Assembly: GCF_020551945.1 (NCBI RefSeq)
Contig: NZ_JAJBZH010000005.1
Location: forward strand, 124,001 to 188,000
Reading direction: 5' to 3'
DNA from: Cellulosimicrobium marinum
Lineage (GTDB): Bacteria > Actinomycetota > Actinomycetes > Actinomycetales > Cellulomonadaceae
DNA: 64,000 nucleotides
The notes beneath the pieces were generated by a model. It was not told the DNA's origin and did not search any database. It saw only the letters and a program-made list of their open reading frames with translations. Shown one piece after another: positions 30,137 through 39,475 of this stretch (positions are counted from its first letter, which is position 1; the number at the start of each line of letters is the position of its first letter). A program made the position numbers and the translations under genes.

Positions 30137-31567
30137 ATGCGCAGAGCAAAGATCGTCTGCACCATCGGACCCGCGACCGCGTCGAAGGAGCAGCTCCGTG
30201 CGCTCGTCGACGCCGGCATGGACGTCGCACGCATCAACCGGAGCCACGGCAGCGCCGAGGAGCACGAGGCCGTCTACCACGGCGTCCGCGAGGCGGCCGC
30301 GGCGTCGGGCCGCTCCGTCGCCGTGCTCGTCGACCTGCAGGGCCCGAAGATCCGCCTGGGCCGGTTCGGCGGCGACGAGAAGCACTGGCTGGACGTCGGC
30401 GACGAGTTCGTCATCACCACCGAGGACGTCGTCGGGACCAAGGAGCTCGTCTCCACGACGCACAAGGGCCTGCCGGGCGACGCCCGTGTCGGGGACCCGA
30501 TCCTCATCGACGACGGCAAGGTGCTCGTCCGCGTCACCGCGGTCGAGGGGCCGCGCGTCGTGACCCGTGTCGAGGTCGCGGGCCCCGTGTCCAACAACAA
30601 GGGCCTGAACCTCCCGGGCGTCGCGGTCTCCGTGCCTGCGCTGTCCGACAAGGACACCGAGGACCTGCGCTGGGCGCTGCGTCTCGGCACCGACTTCATC
30701 GCCCTGTCGTTCGTCCGGTCCGCGAAGGACTTCGACGACGTCAAGCGGATCATGGAGGAGGAGGGGCGCACCGTCCCCGTCGTCGCCAAGATCGAGAAGC
30801 CGCAGGCCGTCGACAACCTCGCCGAGATCGTCGACGCGTTCGACGGCGTCATGGTCGCCCGTGGCGACCTGGCGGTCGAGCTCCCGCTCGAGCAGGTCCC
30901 GCTCGTGCAGAAGCGCATCGTCGAGCTCGCGCGCCGCAACGCCAAGCCGGTCATCGTGGCGACGCAGGTCCTCGAGTCCATGACGACGAACCCGCGGCCG
31001 ACGCGCGCCGAGGCGTCCGACTGCGCCAACGCCGTGCTCGACGGCGCGGACGCGGTCATGCTCTCGGGCGAGACGAGCGTGGGCGACTACCCGATCGTCA
31101 CCGTCCAGACGATGGCGCGGATCATCGAGGCGACGGAGGAGGCGGGCCGCGAGCGCATCGCCCCCCTCGGCTCCACCCCGCACACGCGCGGTGGCGCGAT
31201 CACGCGGGCGGCGGCCGAGGTCGGCGAGATCCTCGGCGTGAAGTACCTCGTGACGTTCACGCAGTCGGGCGACTCGGCGCGCCGCATGTCGCGCCTGCGC
31301 TCGTCGATCCCGCTGCTGGCGTTCACGCCGCGCGAGCACGTGCGCAACGTCCTGTCGCTCACGTGGGGCACGCAGACGTACCAGGTGCCCGAGGTGGAGA
31401 ACACCGACGCGATGGTCGGTCAGGTCGACACGACGCTCCAGGCCAACGGTCTCGCCGAGGTGGGCGACCTCGTCGTCGTCGTGTCGGGCGCGCCCGTGGG
31501 CCAGCCCGGGACGACCAACTCGATCCTCGTGCACAAGATCGGTGACCACTCCGACACGCGCAAGTGA
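30137..31567 (+). CDS. pyk: Pyruvate kinase
   Basis: Final ATP-forming step of glycolysis, from phosphoenolpyruvate to pyruvate; cytosolic tetramer. 476 aa. Substrate and metal motifs: RRAKIVCTIGPAT, RINRSHGSAEEH (Arg/Asn/Ser of the active site), VAKIEKPQAVDNL (catalytic Lys), VMVARGDLAVELPLE and TRAEASDCANAVLDG. The C-terminal allosteric domain is present. ATG 30137 has GGAG 6 nt upstream, and a GAGGCT -10-like hexamer sits 6 nt before it, so a very short leader is possible. Strong hairpins follow the gene and separate it from the convergent glycosyltransferase. Confidence 0.97.
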   Translation: MRRAKIVCTIGPATASKEQLRALVDAGMDVARINRSHGSAEEHEAVYHGVREAAAASGRSVAVLVDLQGPKIRLGRFGGDEKHWLDVGDEFVITTEDVVGTKELVSTTHKGLPGDARVGDPILIDDGKVLVRVTAVEGPRVVTRVEVAGPVSNNKGLNLPGVAVSVPALSDKDTEDLRWALRLGTDFIALSFVRSAKDFDDVKRIMEEEGRTVPVVAKIEKPQAVDNLAEIVDAFDGVMVARGDLAVELPLEQVPLVQKRIVELARRNAKPVIVATQVLESMTTNPRPTRAEASDCANAVLDGADAVMLSGETSVGDYPIVTVQTMARIIEATEEAGRERIAPLGSTPHTRGGAITRAAAEVGEILGVKYLVTFTQSGDSARRMSRLRSSIPLLAFTPREHVRNVLSLTWGTQTYQVPEVENTDAMVGQVDTTLQANGLAEVGDLVVVVSGAPVGQPGTTNSILVHKIGDHSDTRK

Positions 31568-31571
31568 TCCG

Positions 31572-31589
31572 CCGCCCCCACGGGGGCGG
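31572..31589 (+). terminator. Hairpin directly after pyk
   Basis: CCGCCCC / GGGGCGG, a 7-bp stem with a CACG loop, starts 4 bp after the pyk stop. Confidence 0.55.
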
Positions 31590-31597
31590 TCCGCAGC

Positions 31598-31642
31598 ACG
31601 CCGGACGGCGGCGCTCCTTCACGGGGTGCCGCCGTCCGGCGT
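31598..31642. terminator. 15-bp bidirectional terminator between pyk and glycosyltransferase
   Basis: Arms 31598-31612 and 31628-31642 are perfect 15-bp complements with a 15-nt loop, followed by TTCCC. The position between converging genes supports termination from both sides. Confidence 0.75.
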
Positions 31643-31665
31643 TCCCGACGCGAGCACGGGGTCGG

Positions 31666-31724
31666 GCCGAGCACGGGGTTGGTGCCGTTCCGGGGCTGTT
31701 GCCGACAACAACCTCGTGCTCGGC
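31666..31724. terminator. Second long hairpin near the end of the glycosyltransferase gene
   Basis: Arms 31666-31681 (GCCGAGCACGGGGTTG) and 31709-31724 are complementary over 16 bp with one mismatch and a 27-nt loop. It lies 20 bp beyond the minus-strand stop at 31744 and probably ends that operon. Confidence 0.55.
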
Positions 31725-31743
31725 GTCAGCACGCCTCCGGCGG

Positions 31744-33069
31744 TCACACCGCGGCGGGCTCCCAGGGGGTGAGCCAGGCAGGGGCGTCGGGGGTGAGCGC
31801 GAGCGAGCGCAGCATGGCGTCGAGCACGGCGGCGCGGTCGAACTGCAGGGCGTGGGTGCGGGCGGCCTCGCGCGCCCGGGCGCGCTCGTCCGGGGTCGCG
31901 CCGAGCACGTCGTCGAGGGCGCGGGCGATCGCGTCGGGGTCGCCCACGGGCACGATGGTCGCGTGGTCGCCGACGGCCTCGCCGATGCCGCCGGTGTCCG
32001 TCGTGATGACGGGGCCCCCGCCGGCGAGCATGGACTCGACGAGCGCGATGCCGAACGTCTCGACGAACTCGGGGCGGGGCTTGCTCGGCAGGACGAACGC
32101 GGCGCTGGCGGCCATGAGGTGCGGCTTCTCGGCGTCGTCGACGTCGTCGAGGAAGACGACCCGTTCGGCGACGGCGCTCGCCGCGGCCTGGGCGCGCAGC
32201 TCCGCCTCCTGCGGGCCGCGGCCCGCGACGACGAGCCGGTGCGTCGTCGCGGCTCCGGAGCGGGCGAACCCGTCGAGGAGGTCGTCGACGCCCTTGGCGG
32301 CGGCGAGGCGGGACAGGTAGAGCACGTAGCCGTCGGCGTCGAGGCCGCGGCGCGCGAGGATGTCGGCGGTCCGGGTGGGGTCGAGCCCCGTGTAGGCGGC
32401 GGTGTCGATCGCCGGGTAGGACACGCGGACGCGCTCGCGGAGCTGGGCGGCGAAGAAGGTGCCGTGGCGCTCGTCGACCTGCTGCGCGCACTCGACCACG
32501 AGGTCGCGCGTGTAGCGCGAGACGGCGACGCACAGGTCGTTCGCGAGGTAGTCGGACAGGACGTGCGCCGCGGCGCCGAAGCGTCCGGCCTCCACGCACG
32601 ACCGGACGACGTTGGTCACGTCGGACCCGACGGCCTCCGCGACGGTGGCGACGTCGACGGGCAGCCCGGTGCTGCGCGCGACCCGCACGGCGTCGGTGAC
32701 CGCGGTGGTGTGGGGGCTGAGGTAGAGCGACAGGCAGACCGTGGGGACGCCGTCGGTGAACAGCTCGACGAGGCGGCCGGTGAGACCGGCGAGGTACCGC
32801 GCGTCGGGCACCTTGTAGTCGCCCACGGGCTCGGGCCGCTCCACGGTGATGCCGGGGCTGTAGGGCAGCACGGTGTCGAGCGGCTTGAGGGGGAGGCCGG
32901 CCTCGCGGAGCCGGTCGAGCGGCCACGTGACGATCCGCACGTCGGTGAACCCGCGGTCGAGCGCGGCCTCGGCGAGGTTGCGCGCCTCGCCGGAGTGGCC
33001 GCAGATCACGGGGTCGGCGCGGACGACGACGACGAGACGGCGGTCGCGGGGTGCGTCGGTGGGGTTCAT
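31744..33069 (-). CDS. GT4-type glycosyltransferase
   Basis: Predicted retaining GT-B glycosyltransferase, 441 aa. The N-terminal domain contains GHSGEARNLAEAA, the Gly-rich acceptor loop. The C-terminal GT4 domain has VLYLSRLAAAKGVDDLLDGF, LVVAGRGPQEAEL and EFVETFGIALVESMLAGGGPVI, the family E-x7-E motif, followed by TDTGGIGEAV. Donor and acceptor cannot be told. The ATG overlaps the stop of the upstream GH92 gene (ATGA), so the two are translated as a pair. That pairing suggests a role with a mannose-containing glycan, but this is inference only. Confidence 0.87.
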   Translation of the reverse strand: MNPTDAPRDRRLVVVVRADPVICGHSGEARNLAEAALDRGFTDVRIVTWPLDRLREAGLPLKPLDTVLPYSPGITVERPEPVGDYKVPDARYLAGLTGRLVELFTDGVPTVCLSLYLSPHTTAVTDAVRVARSTGLPVDVATVAEAVGSDVTNVVRSCVEAGRFGAAAHVLSDYLANDLCVAVSRYTRDLVVECAQQVDERHGTFFAAQLRERVRVSYPAIDTAAYTGLDPTRTADILARRGLDADGYVLYLSRLAAAKGVDDLLDGFARSGAATTHRLVVAGRGPQEAELRAQAAASAVAERVVFLDDVDDAEKPHLMAASAAFVLPSKPRPEFVETFGIALVESMLAGGGPVITTDTGGIGEAVGDHATIVPVGDPDAIARALDDVLGATPDERARAREAARTHALQFDRAAVLDAMLRSLALTPDAPAWLTPWEPAAV

Positions 33070-35312
33070 GGCGTCTCCCGGGGTGCGGTGGTGGGTGGTG
33101 CGGGGGGCGGGGTCGACGGTGGCCGGTCGGCCGGGTCGGTGCCCCACGCGGAGGGTTCCGGGCCGAGCTCGAGCAGCAGGCGTCCGCCGCGGCGGACGGT
33201 GCTCGCGGGGAGCCAGGTCCGGGTGAGGGGGCGGCCGTCGAGCCAGGCCGCCCGGACGTACTGCGGCGGGGTGTCGGGCCCCGGTGGTGCGAACCCGGTC
33301 GTCTCGACGGTCAGGACGCCGCCCGGCAGGTGCAGCCGGGACTCGCAGAACGCCGGGGCGTTGACGAGGAAGAGGGCCTGCCCGGCGACGGGGAAGAGCC
33401 CGAGCGACGCCCAGACGTACCAGGAGCTCAGCGCGCCGGAGTCGTCGTTGCCGGGCAGGCCGCCCGGACCGGTGCCGAACCGCTGGTGCACGGCGGCGTG
33501 CACGACCTCCGCTGTGCGGTCGGGACGGCCCGCGTAGTGGTAGGCCCAGGGGGCTTCCATGTCGGGCTCGTTGTTGAGCCCTTCGAACCGGTCGAGGGCG
33601 TACCCGGCGGCCATCTCGGCGGGGCCGGGCCGTTCCCCGGGCTGGACGACGGGCTCGGCGCCGTAGCCGAAGAAGCGGTCGAGGAGCGCGACGAACGCGT
33701 CGTCGCCGCCGGCGAGGGCGATCCGTCCGGCCATGTCGTGCAGCAGGCGGAACGAGTAGTTCCAGCGTCCGCCCTCGTAGTACGTCGAGTCGCGCAGGAG
33801 ACCGGTACCGGGGTCGAAGGCGTTGACCCAGCCGGCGGCGAGCCGGGCGAGCTCGTCGGCGAGCGCGGCGTCGCCCACGCGACGCGCGACGCGCTCGGTG
33901 CACCAGTAGCCGAACGCGAGGTCGAGCGTGTGGCTGATCGGGTGCGCGACGCCCTGCAGGAGGTAGTCCTCGCCGTAGGTGCGGCGCAGGTCGTTGTGCA
34001 TGTGCACGAGCGCCCAGTCCCAGTCGAGGCCGGGCAGGTCGAGCGCGCACAGGTCGGCGAGGAACGTCTGGGCGAGGGCGCTCGCCTGGCGGGAGAAGCG
34101 GTCCGCGCCGCGGGCCATGCGGTATCCGACGGGGAAGTTGCCCTCCTCCTCGCAGATGTGCAGCAGGGCGGTCGCGAGCTCGACGGCCCGCTCGGGCCAG
34201 AACGTGGTGAGCAGGGGGAGCTGGGTGCGGTAGATGTCCCACATCGTCGACAGGTCGTAGGCGAACGGTCCGTCGGTCGGCCAGAAGGGGCTCTCGTCGG
34301 GGGCGAGGCAGGGCTTGACGAGCGAGTGGTAGAGGGCGGTGGCGAACACCGAGCGGCGGTCGTCGTCGACGCCGTCGACCTCGACGAGCTCGAGGTGGTC
34401 GTCCCACGTCGTCGACGTCGTCGCGCGGCGCACCGTGAACGACTCCGGGCCGGGTCCGCAGTCGGCGACGAGGTTGTCGTGCGCCTGGTCGGTGCCGCGC
34501 AGGGAGAACCCGATCCGCAGCTCGACGACCTGCCCGGCGCGGGTCGGTCCGGCCCAGACGAGGCCGAAGGGCCGCAGCGTCGTGGGCCGGATGTCGCCGA
34601 ACTCGAGCCGGGTGCTGCCCGGCATGAGGCGCCGGTCGTACCAGAGCATCTGCCGCCAGCGCGGGGCGTCGCACTCGAGGTGCGCGGCGAGCGGGGCACC
34701 CTCGACGACGATCTCGCCCGCCGCGGCACCGGGGCCGAGGGTCGCCAGGTGGGCGCGCAGCGGGACGGTCGCGCCGTAGGGGATGGCGAGGCCGCCGAGC
34801 GAGAGGTCGACGACGACGCGCGCGTCACGGTGCTCGGGGAAGGTGAAGCGGTGGACCGCGCTCTTGGGCCCGACGGTCACCTCGCAGCGCACGCCGCTGC
34901 CGAGCGTCGCCGCGTAGTACCCGGGGACGGCCACCTCGTCGTGCAGGGCCCAGGTGCGACCGAGGGCGTCGAGCGGCTCGAGCATCGGGGTGACGCGCAG
35001 GTAGTTGTAGTACTTGCGGATCGCGCCGGTGCCCGACTGCTGGAAGTGGGTGACGCCGGACGCGACGTGCTCGTCGACGAGCGCCGTCGGCAGGCCCTCG
35101 GTGCTGATGTCGTAGCGCCCGTACCCGGTGGGGTAGGCGCCGGAGTAGGCGCACGCGGACACCATGCCGAGGGGGTGGCACGCGCCGGGGTGGGTGTTGC
35201 CGACCTGCGGCTTGGGCGCCCACCACGTGGCGGCGATCCCCGTGGCGGGGGGCAGCGCCGTCGCCTCCGTCCCGACGAACGGGTCGACGTGGTCGAGCAT
35301 CCTCCCGCTCAT
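33066..35312 (-). CDS. GH92-family alpha-mannosidase
   Basis: Predicted Ca-dependent inverting exo-alpha-mannosidase of family GH92, 748 aa. N-terminal VDPFVGTEATAL and HPLGMVSACAYSGAYPTGYG match the family beta-domain. The catalytic domain has FWPTDGPFAYDLSTMWDIYR, GLNNEPDMEAPWAYHY and GNDDSGALSSWYVWASLGLF. No signal peptide or membrane anchor is visible at the N-terminus (MSGRMLDHVDPF), so a cytosolic location is likely, whereas many GH92 enzymes are secreted. ATG 35312 has GGGAGAGGGGG 7 nt upstream. It diverges from the NRPS gene across 180 bp and is coupled to the downstream glycosyltransferase. Confidence 0.9.
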   Translation of the reverse strand: MSGRMLDHVDPFVGTEATALPPATGIAATWWAPKPQVGNTHPGACHPLGMVSACAYSGAYPTGYGRYDISTEGLPTALVDEHVASGVTHFQQSGTGAIRKYYNYLRVTPMLEPLDALGRTWALHDEVAVPGYYAATLGSGVRCEVTVGPKSAVHRFTFPEHRDARVVVDLSLGGLAIPYGATVPLRAHLATLGPGAAAGEIVVEGAPLAAHLECDAPRWRQMLWYDRRLMPGSTRLEFGDIRPTTLRPFGLVWAGPTRAGQVVELRIGFSLRGTDQAHDNLVADCGPGPESFTVRRATTSTTWDDHLELVEVDGVDDDRRSVFATALYHSLVKPCLAPDESPFWPTDGPFAYDLSTMWDIYRTQLPLLTTFWPERAVELATALLHICEEEGNFPVGYRMARGADRFSRQASALAQTFLADLCALDLPGLDWDWALVHMHNDLRRTYGEDYLLQGVAHPISHTLDLAFGYWCTERVARRVGDAALADELARLAAGWVNAFDPGTGLLRDSTYYEGGRWNYSFRLLHDMAGRIALAGGDDAFVALLDRFFGYGAEPVVQPGERPGPAEMAAGYALDRFEGLNNEPDMEAPWAYHYAGRPDRTAEVVHAAVHQRFGTGPGGLPGNDDSGALSSWYVWASLGLFPVAGQALFLVNAPAFCESRLHLPGGVLTVETTGFAPPGPDTPPQYVRAAWLDGRPLTRTWLPASTVRRGGRLLLELGPEPSAWGTDPADRPPSTPPPAPPTTAPRETP

Positions 35313-35417
35313 GGTCGTCCCCCTCTCCCGTGGGCCGCGGCGGCGCGTCGTGCTGCGACGGTACGGCCGCGGTGTGTCGGGGGCGTTTCCGCGAGGTGTC
35401 GCCGGGGTCGGGTGCCG

Positions 35418-35427
35418 GACACGTGTC
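35418..35427. promoter_or_regulatory. Palindrome GACACGTGTC, possible operator
   Basis: A perfect 10-bp palindrome sits in the divergent GH92-NRPS gap, just upstream of where the -35 of the NRPS promoter would be. It may bind a regulator, but short palindromes are frequent in GC-rich DNA. Confidence 0.25.
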
Positions 35428-35454
35428 GTCCACCCGCCGTGCACCGACCCGGAC

Positions 35455-35460
35455 TACCCT
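35455..35460 (+). promoter_or_regulatory. -10 element TACCCT for the Pls-like NRPS gene
   Basis: TACCCT lies 32 nt before GTG 35493; the start of transcription would be near 35467, leaving a short leader with a GGAG site. Confidence 0.4.
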
Positions 35461-35492
35461 TCGCCCAGAAGCGTCCCCGGCCCTGGAGCAGC

Positions 35493-38400
35493 GTGCAGCC
35501 CACCTCGACCTCGCCCGACCCCCTCCTCGCGGGGTACCGGGCCCCGGCGCCACGGACGCTGCTCGACGTCCTCGCGGCCACCGCGCAGGCCTACCCGGAC
35601 GCCCCCGCGATCGACGACGGCACGGTGCTCACGTACCGCCAGCTGGAAGCGGAGGTGGGGCGCCGGGCGGCCCGTCTGGTCGACCAGGGGGTCGGGCCGG
35701 GCGAGCGGGTGGGGGTGCGTGCGACGTCGGGCCGGGCGGACCTGTACCTGTCGGTGCTCGCGGTGCTCGCGGCGGGCGGCGCCTACGTCCCCGTCGACAA
35801 GGACGACCCGCCGGAGCGTGCGGAGCTCGTCTTCACCGAGGCAGGGGTGCGCGCCGTCGTGGGCGACGACGGGAGCCTCGCGGTGCTGCCCGACACCGAC
35901 GCGGGCCCGCGGGCGGGTGAGCGCCCCGGACCCGGGGACGACGCGTGGGTGATCTTCACGTCCGGGTCGACGGGCACGCCCAAGGGCGTCGCCGTGACGC
36001 ACCGCAGCGCGGCGGCGTTCGTCGACGCCGAGGCGAGCCTCTTCCTGCGCGACGCGCCCCTGGGCCCGGGGGACCGGGTCCTCGCGGGGCTGTCGGTCGC
36101 GTTCGACGCCTCGTGCGAAGAGATGTGGCTGGCGTGGCGCCACGGCGCGTGCCTCGTTCCCGCGCCGCGCGCCCTGGTGCGCACCGGCGCGGACCTGGGC
36201 CCGTGGGTCGCGGAGCGGGGGATCACCGTCGTCTCGACCGTGCCGACCCTGGCGGGGCTCCTCCCGCCGGAGTCGTTGCGGTCGGTGCGGCTGCTCATCT
36301 TCGGCGGGGAGGCCTGCCCGCCGGAGCTCGCCGACCGTCTCGCCGTCCCGGGCCGCGAGGTGTGGAACACCTACGGGCCCACGGAGGCCACGGTCGTCGC
36401 GTGCGCGGCGCCGCTCGGCGGCCCCGGCCCCGTGCGGATCGGGCTCCCCCTGGACGGGTGGGACCTCGCGGTCGTCGGGCCCGACGGCGCGCCGGTCGCC
36501 CCGGGCGCCACGGGCGAGCTGGTGATCGGCGGCGTCGGGCTCGCCCGGTACCTGGACCCCGCGAAGGACGCCGAGAAGTACGCCCCGCACCCCGGCCTGG
36601 GCTGGGAACGCGCCTACCGGTCGGGCGACCTCGTCGTGCGCGACGACGCGGGCCTGCTCTTCGTCGGCCGCGCCGACGACCAGGTGAAGGTCGGCGGGCG
36701 GCGCATCGAGCTCGGGGAGATCGACGCGGCCCTGCTCGCCCTCGACGGGGTCGGCGCGGCCGCGAGCGCGGTGCGCCGCTCCGACGCGGGGACCTCGGTC
36801 CTCGTGGGCTACCTCGTCCCCGAGGCCGCCCGGTCGGACGCGCTCGACGCCCGGGCGTGCGTCGACGCCCTGCGCCACGTCCTGCCCGCCGCGCTCGTGC
36901 CGCTCCTCGCGGTCGTCGACGAGATCCCGACCCGGACGTCCGGCAAGGTCGACCGCGACGCGCTCCCGTGGCCGCTGCCGGAGGGTGCACGGCTCGCGGC
37001 GCAGACGACGGCCACCGACGACGCACCGCACCTCACGGGGACCGAGGAGTGGGTCGCGGGCATCTGGCAGCGCGTGCTCGGGGCCGAGCCGCGCGTCGCC
37101 GACGACGACTTCTTCGAGCTCGGCGGCGGGAGCCTCACCGCTGCCCAGGTCGTCTCGGCGCTGCGCGAACGGCTACCGAGCGTCACCGTCGCCGACCTGT
37201 ACGACAACCCGTCGGTGGGGGAGCTCGCCGCGCTCGTCGACGACGGGTCCGCGGGGACGCCGGCGAGCGGGCCGGTCCACGAGGGGGCGTCGCCGGGGTC
37301 GCGTGGCGCACCGGCCTTGCCCGTGCCGCGGCGCACGCAGGCCGTGCAGCTGCTCGTGCTGCTCGCCCTGCGCACCGTCGCCGGGCTGCGCTGGCTGGTC
37401 TGGGTCGCGGCGCTGGGTAACGTCCTCGCCGCCACGACAGCGCTGCCCTTCGTGCGCCCGGTGTCCTGGTGGTGGGTCGTCGCGGGCTGGCTCCTGCTCG
37501 TCAGCCCGCCGGGCCGGATGCTCGTGTCCGCCGTCGGTGCCCGCCTCCTCCTGCGGGGCCTGCGACCGGGGCGCTACCCGCGCGGCGGTTCCGTCCACCT
37601 GCGGCTGTGGGCGGCGGAGGGCCTGGTCGGCGCGAGCGGCGGCGTGACGGTCGCGGGCGCCCCGCTCGTCGGGCTCTACGCCCGCCTCCTCGGCGCGACC
37701 GTGGGCCGCGACGTCGAGCTGCACGCCCTGCCCCCGGTCACGGGGATGCTCACCCTCGGGGCCGGGAGCGCGGTGGAGCCCGAGGTCGACCTGTCGGGCC
37801 ACTGGCTCGACGGGGACACGCTCCACGTCGGGCGCGTCCGCGTGGGCGCCGGCGCGACCGTCGGGGCACGGTCCACCCTGCTGCCGGGCGCGCGCGTCGG
37901 CAAGGGCGCCGACGTCGCCGCCGGGTCCTGCGTCGCCGGCCGCGTCGGCGCCCGCGAGTACTGGGCGGGCTCGCCCGCCGTGCGCGTGCGGAGCGAGGTC
38001 AGGCACCCCTGGCCCGACGAGCGGCCGCCGCGCCGACGACGCTGGGCGCTCGCCTACGGGCTGAGCGGGCTCGGGCTGAGCCTGCTCCCGGTCGTCGCGG
38101 TCGGCGTCGGGCTCGTCGTGCTGCTCGCGGGCGTGCCCCTCACGGTCGGATCGCCCGGGCTGGGCGAGCTCGTGGGCCCCCTCGCGGCGTGGGTCCCGGC
38201 CGCGGCGCTCGCGGCCGCCGCGACCTACGCGGCGCTCGTCCTCGGCTGCGTGCGGCTCCTCGCGGTCGGCCTGCACGAGGGGTACCACCCCGCGCACAGC
38301 CGGCAGGGCTGGCAGGCGTGGGTGACGCAGCGGCTCATGGACGCGGCGCGCACCTCCCTGTTCCCGCTCTACTCGAGCGTCTTCACCCCGGGGTGGCTGC

Positions 38401-39458
38401 GGCTCCTCGGTGCGCGCGTGGGGCGCGACGTCGAGGCGTCGACCGTCGTCGGCCTGCCGTCGATGATGGAGGTCGCGCGCGGGGCCTTCCTCGCCGACGA
38501 CACGATGGTGGCGCCCTACGAGCTCGGCGGCGGGTGGGTGCGCGTGGCCCGCGCGCGCGTCGGCAAGCGCGCGTTCCTCGGCAACTCCGGGATCACCGCA
38601 CCGGGACGGTCGGTGCCCAAGAACGGGCTCGTCGCGGTGCTGTCCGCCGCCCCGCCCAAGGCCAAGGCGGGCTCGTCGTGGCTCGGCAGCCCGCCCACGC
38701 GGCTGCGGCGCGTCGCGCAGGGCGACGCGGACGAGTCCCGCACCTTCGCGCCGCCGCCCCGCCTGCTCGCCGCGCGCGGTGCGTTCGAGGTGCTCCGCTG
38801 GGCCGCCGCGGTGTGCTCGGCGTACCTCGCGGTGGCCGTGGTCGCCGCCCTCCTGCACCTCGCGGACACGTGGGGGCCCGGGTGGGCGGCCGCGTCGTCC
38901 GGCGCCGTCCTCCTCGCCGCCGGCGGGGTGGCCGCGCTGCTCACCACGGCCGTGAAGGGGCTGCTCGTCGGCCGGTTCCGGACGGGCGACCACCCGCTGT
39001 GGAGCTCGTTCGTGTGGCGCAACGAGCTCCAGGACACGTTCGTCGAGGTCGTCGCCGCGCCCTGGTTCGCCGAGCACGCCTACGGCACGCCCCTGCTCAC
39101 CGGGTGGCTGCGCACCCTCGGTGCGCGGGTCGGCCGAGGCGTGTGGTGCGAGACGTACTGGCTCCCGGAGGCGGACCTCGTCCACCTCGCCGACGGCGCG
39201 ACCGTGGGACGCGGCTGCGTCCTGCAGACGCACCTCTTCCACGACCGCGTGATGAGCCTCGACACGGTCGAGGTGGGCCCGGGCGCGTCGGTCGGGCCGC
39301 ACAGCGTCGTCCTGCCCGCCGCCGTCGTCGCCGACGGCGCGCGCGTCGGCCCGGCGTCCCTCGTGATGCGGGGCGAGGTCGTGCCGACCGGCTCGGCCTG
39401 GCACGGGAACCCGATCGTGCCGTGGGACACCGACCCGGCCGTCGCCGGGCAGCGGTGA
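35493..39458 (+). CDS. Pls/PosA-family membrane NRPS (epsilon-poly-lysine synthetase-like)
   Basis: 1321-aa single-module NRPS with an unusual membrane C-terminus. Residues 1-500 are the adenylation domain (A3 FTSGSTGTPKG, A5 VWNTYGPTEA, A10 Lys in TRTSGKVDRDALP). The carrier domain follows, with Ser547 in FFELGGGSLTAAQ for the phosphopantetheine arm. The rest has six hydrophobic helices in three pairs alternating with three hexapeptide-repeat/acyltransferase-like domains (each begins LLGATVGRDVE, LLGARVGRDVE or TLGARVGRGVW). This A-T-TM architecture is that of Streptomyces Pls, which makes epsilon-poly-L-lysine without condensation or thioesterase domains. Aligning to GrsA by eye gives a specificity code of D-A-E-S-I-G-T-V-V-K, close to lysine-type codes as I remember them. 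GTG 35493 has GGAG 6 nt upstream. Confidence 0.88.
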   Translation: MQPTSTSPDPLLAGYRAPAPRTLLDVLAATAQAYPDAPAIDDGTVLTYRQLEAEVGRRAARLVDQGVGPGERVGVRATSGRADLYLSVLAVLAAGGAYVPVDKDDPPERAELVFTEAGVRAVVGDDGSLAVLPDTDAGPRAGERPGPGDDAWVIFTSGSTGTPKGVAVTHRSAAAFVDAEASLFLRDAPLGPGDRVLAGLSVAFDASCEEMWLAWRHGACLVPAPRALVRTGADLGPWVAERGITVVSTVPTLAGLLPPESLRSVRLLIFGGEACPPELADRLAVPGREVWNTYGPTEATVVACAAPLGGPGPVRIGLPLDGWDLAVVGPDGAPVAPGATGELVIGGVGLARYLDPAKDAEKYAPHPGLGWERAYRSGDLVVRDDAGLLFVGRADDQVKVGGRRIELGEIDAALLALDGVGAAASAVRRSDAGTSVLVGYLVPEAARSDALDARACVDALRHVLPAALVPLLAVVDEIPTRTSGKVDRDALPWPLPEGARLAAQTTATDDAPHLTGTEEWVAGIWQRVLGAEPRVADDDFFELGGGSLTAAQVVSALRERLPSVTVADLYDNPSVGELAALVDDGSAGTPASGPVHEGASPGSRGAPALPVPRRTQAVQLLVLLALRTVAGLRWLVWVAALGNVLAATTALPFVRPVSWWWVVAGWLLLVSPPGRMLVSAVGARLLLRGLRPGRYPRGGSVHLRLWAAEGLVGASGGVTVAGAPLVGLYARLLGATVGRDVELHALPPVTGMLTLGAGSAVEPEVDLSGHWLDGDTLHVGRVRVGAGATVGARSTLLPGARVGKGADVAAGSCVAGRVGAREYWAGSPAVRVRSEVRHPWPDERPPRRRRWALAYGLSGLGLSLLPVVAVGVGLVVLLAGVPLTVGSPGLGELVGPLAAWVPAAALAAAATYAALVLGCVRLLAVGLHEGYHPAHSRQGWQAWVTQRLMDAARTSLFPLYSSVFTPGWLRLLGARVGRDVEASTVVGLPSMMEVARGAFLADDTMVAPYELGGGWVRVARARVGKRAFLGNSGITAPGRSVPKNGLVAVLSAAPPKAKAGSSWLGSPPTRLRRVAQGDADESRTFAPPPRLLAARGAFEVLRWAAAVCSAYLAVAVVAALLHLADTWGPGWAAASSGAVLLAAGGVAALLTTAVKGLLVGRFRTGDHPLWSSFVWRNELQDTFVEVVAAPWFAEHAYGTPLLTGWLRTLGARVGRGVWCETYWLPEADLVHLADGATVGRGCVLQTHLFHDRVMSLDTVEVGPGASVGPHSVVLPAAVVADGARVGPASLVMRGEVVPTGSAWHGNPIVPWDTDPAVAGQR

Positions 39459-39475
39459 GCGGCGCCGTCGTCGCG

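Noticed and set aside
31564-33537. A 657-codon plus-strand frame opposite the GT4 and GH92 genes
   Set aside because: Gly/Val/Asp/Glu-rich antisense reading with no motif; the minus-strand genes show clear family motifs.
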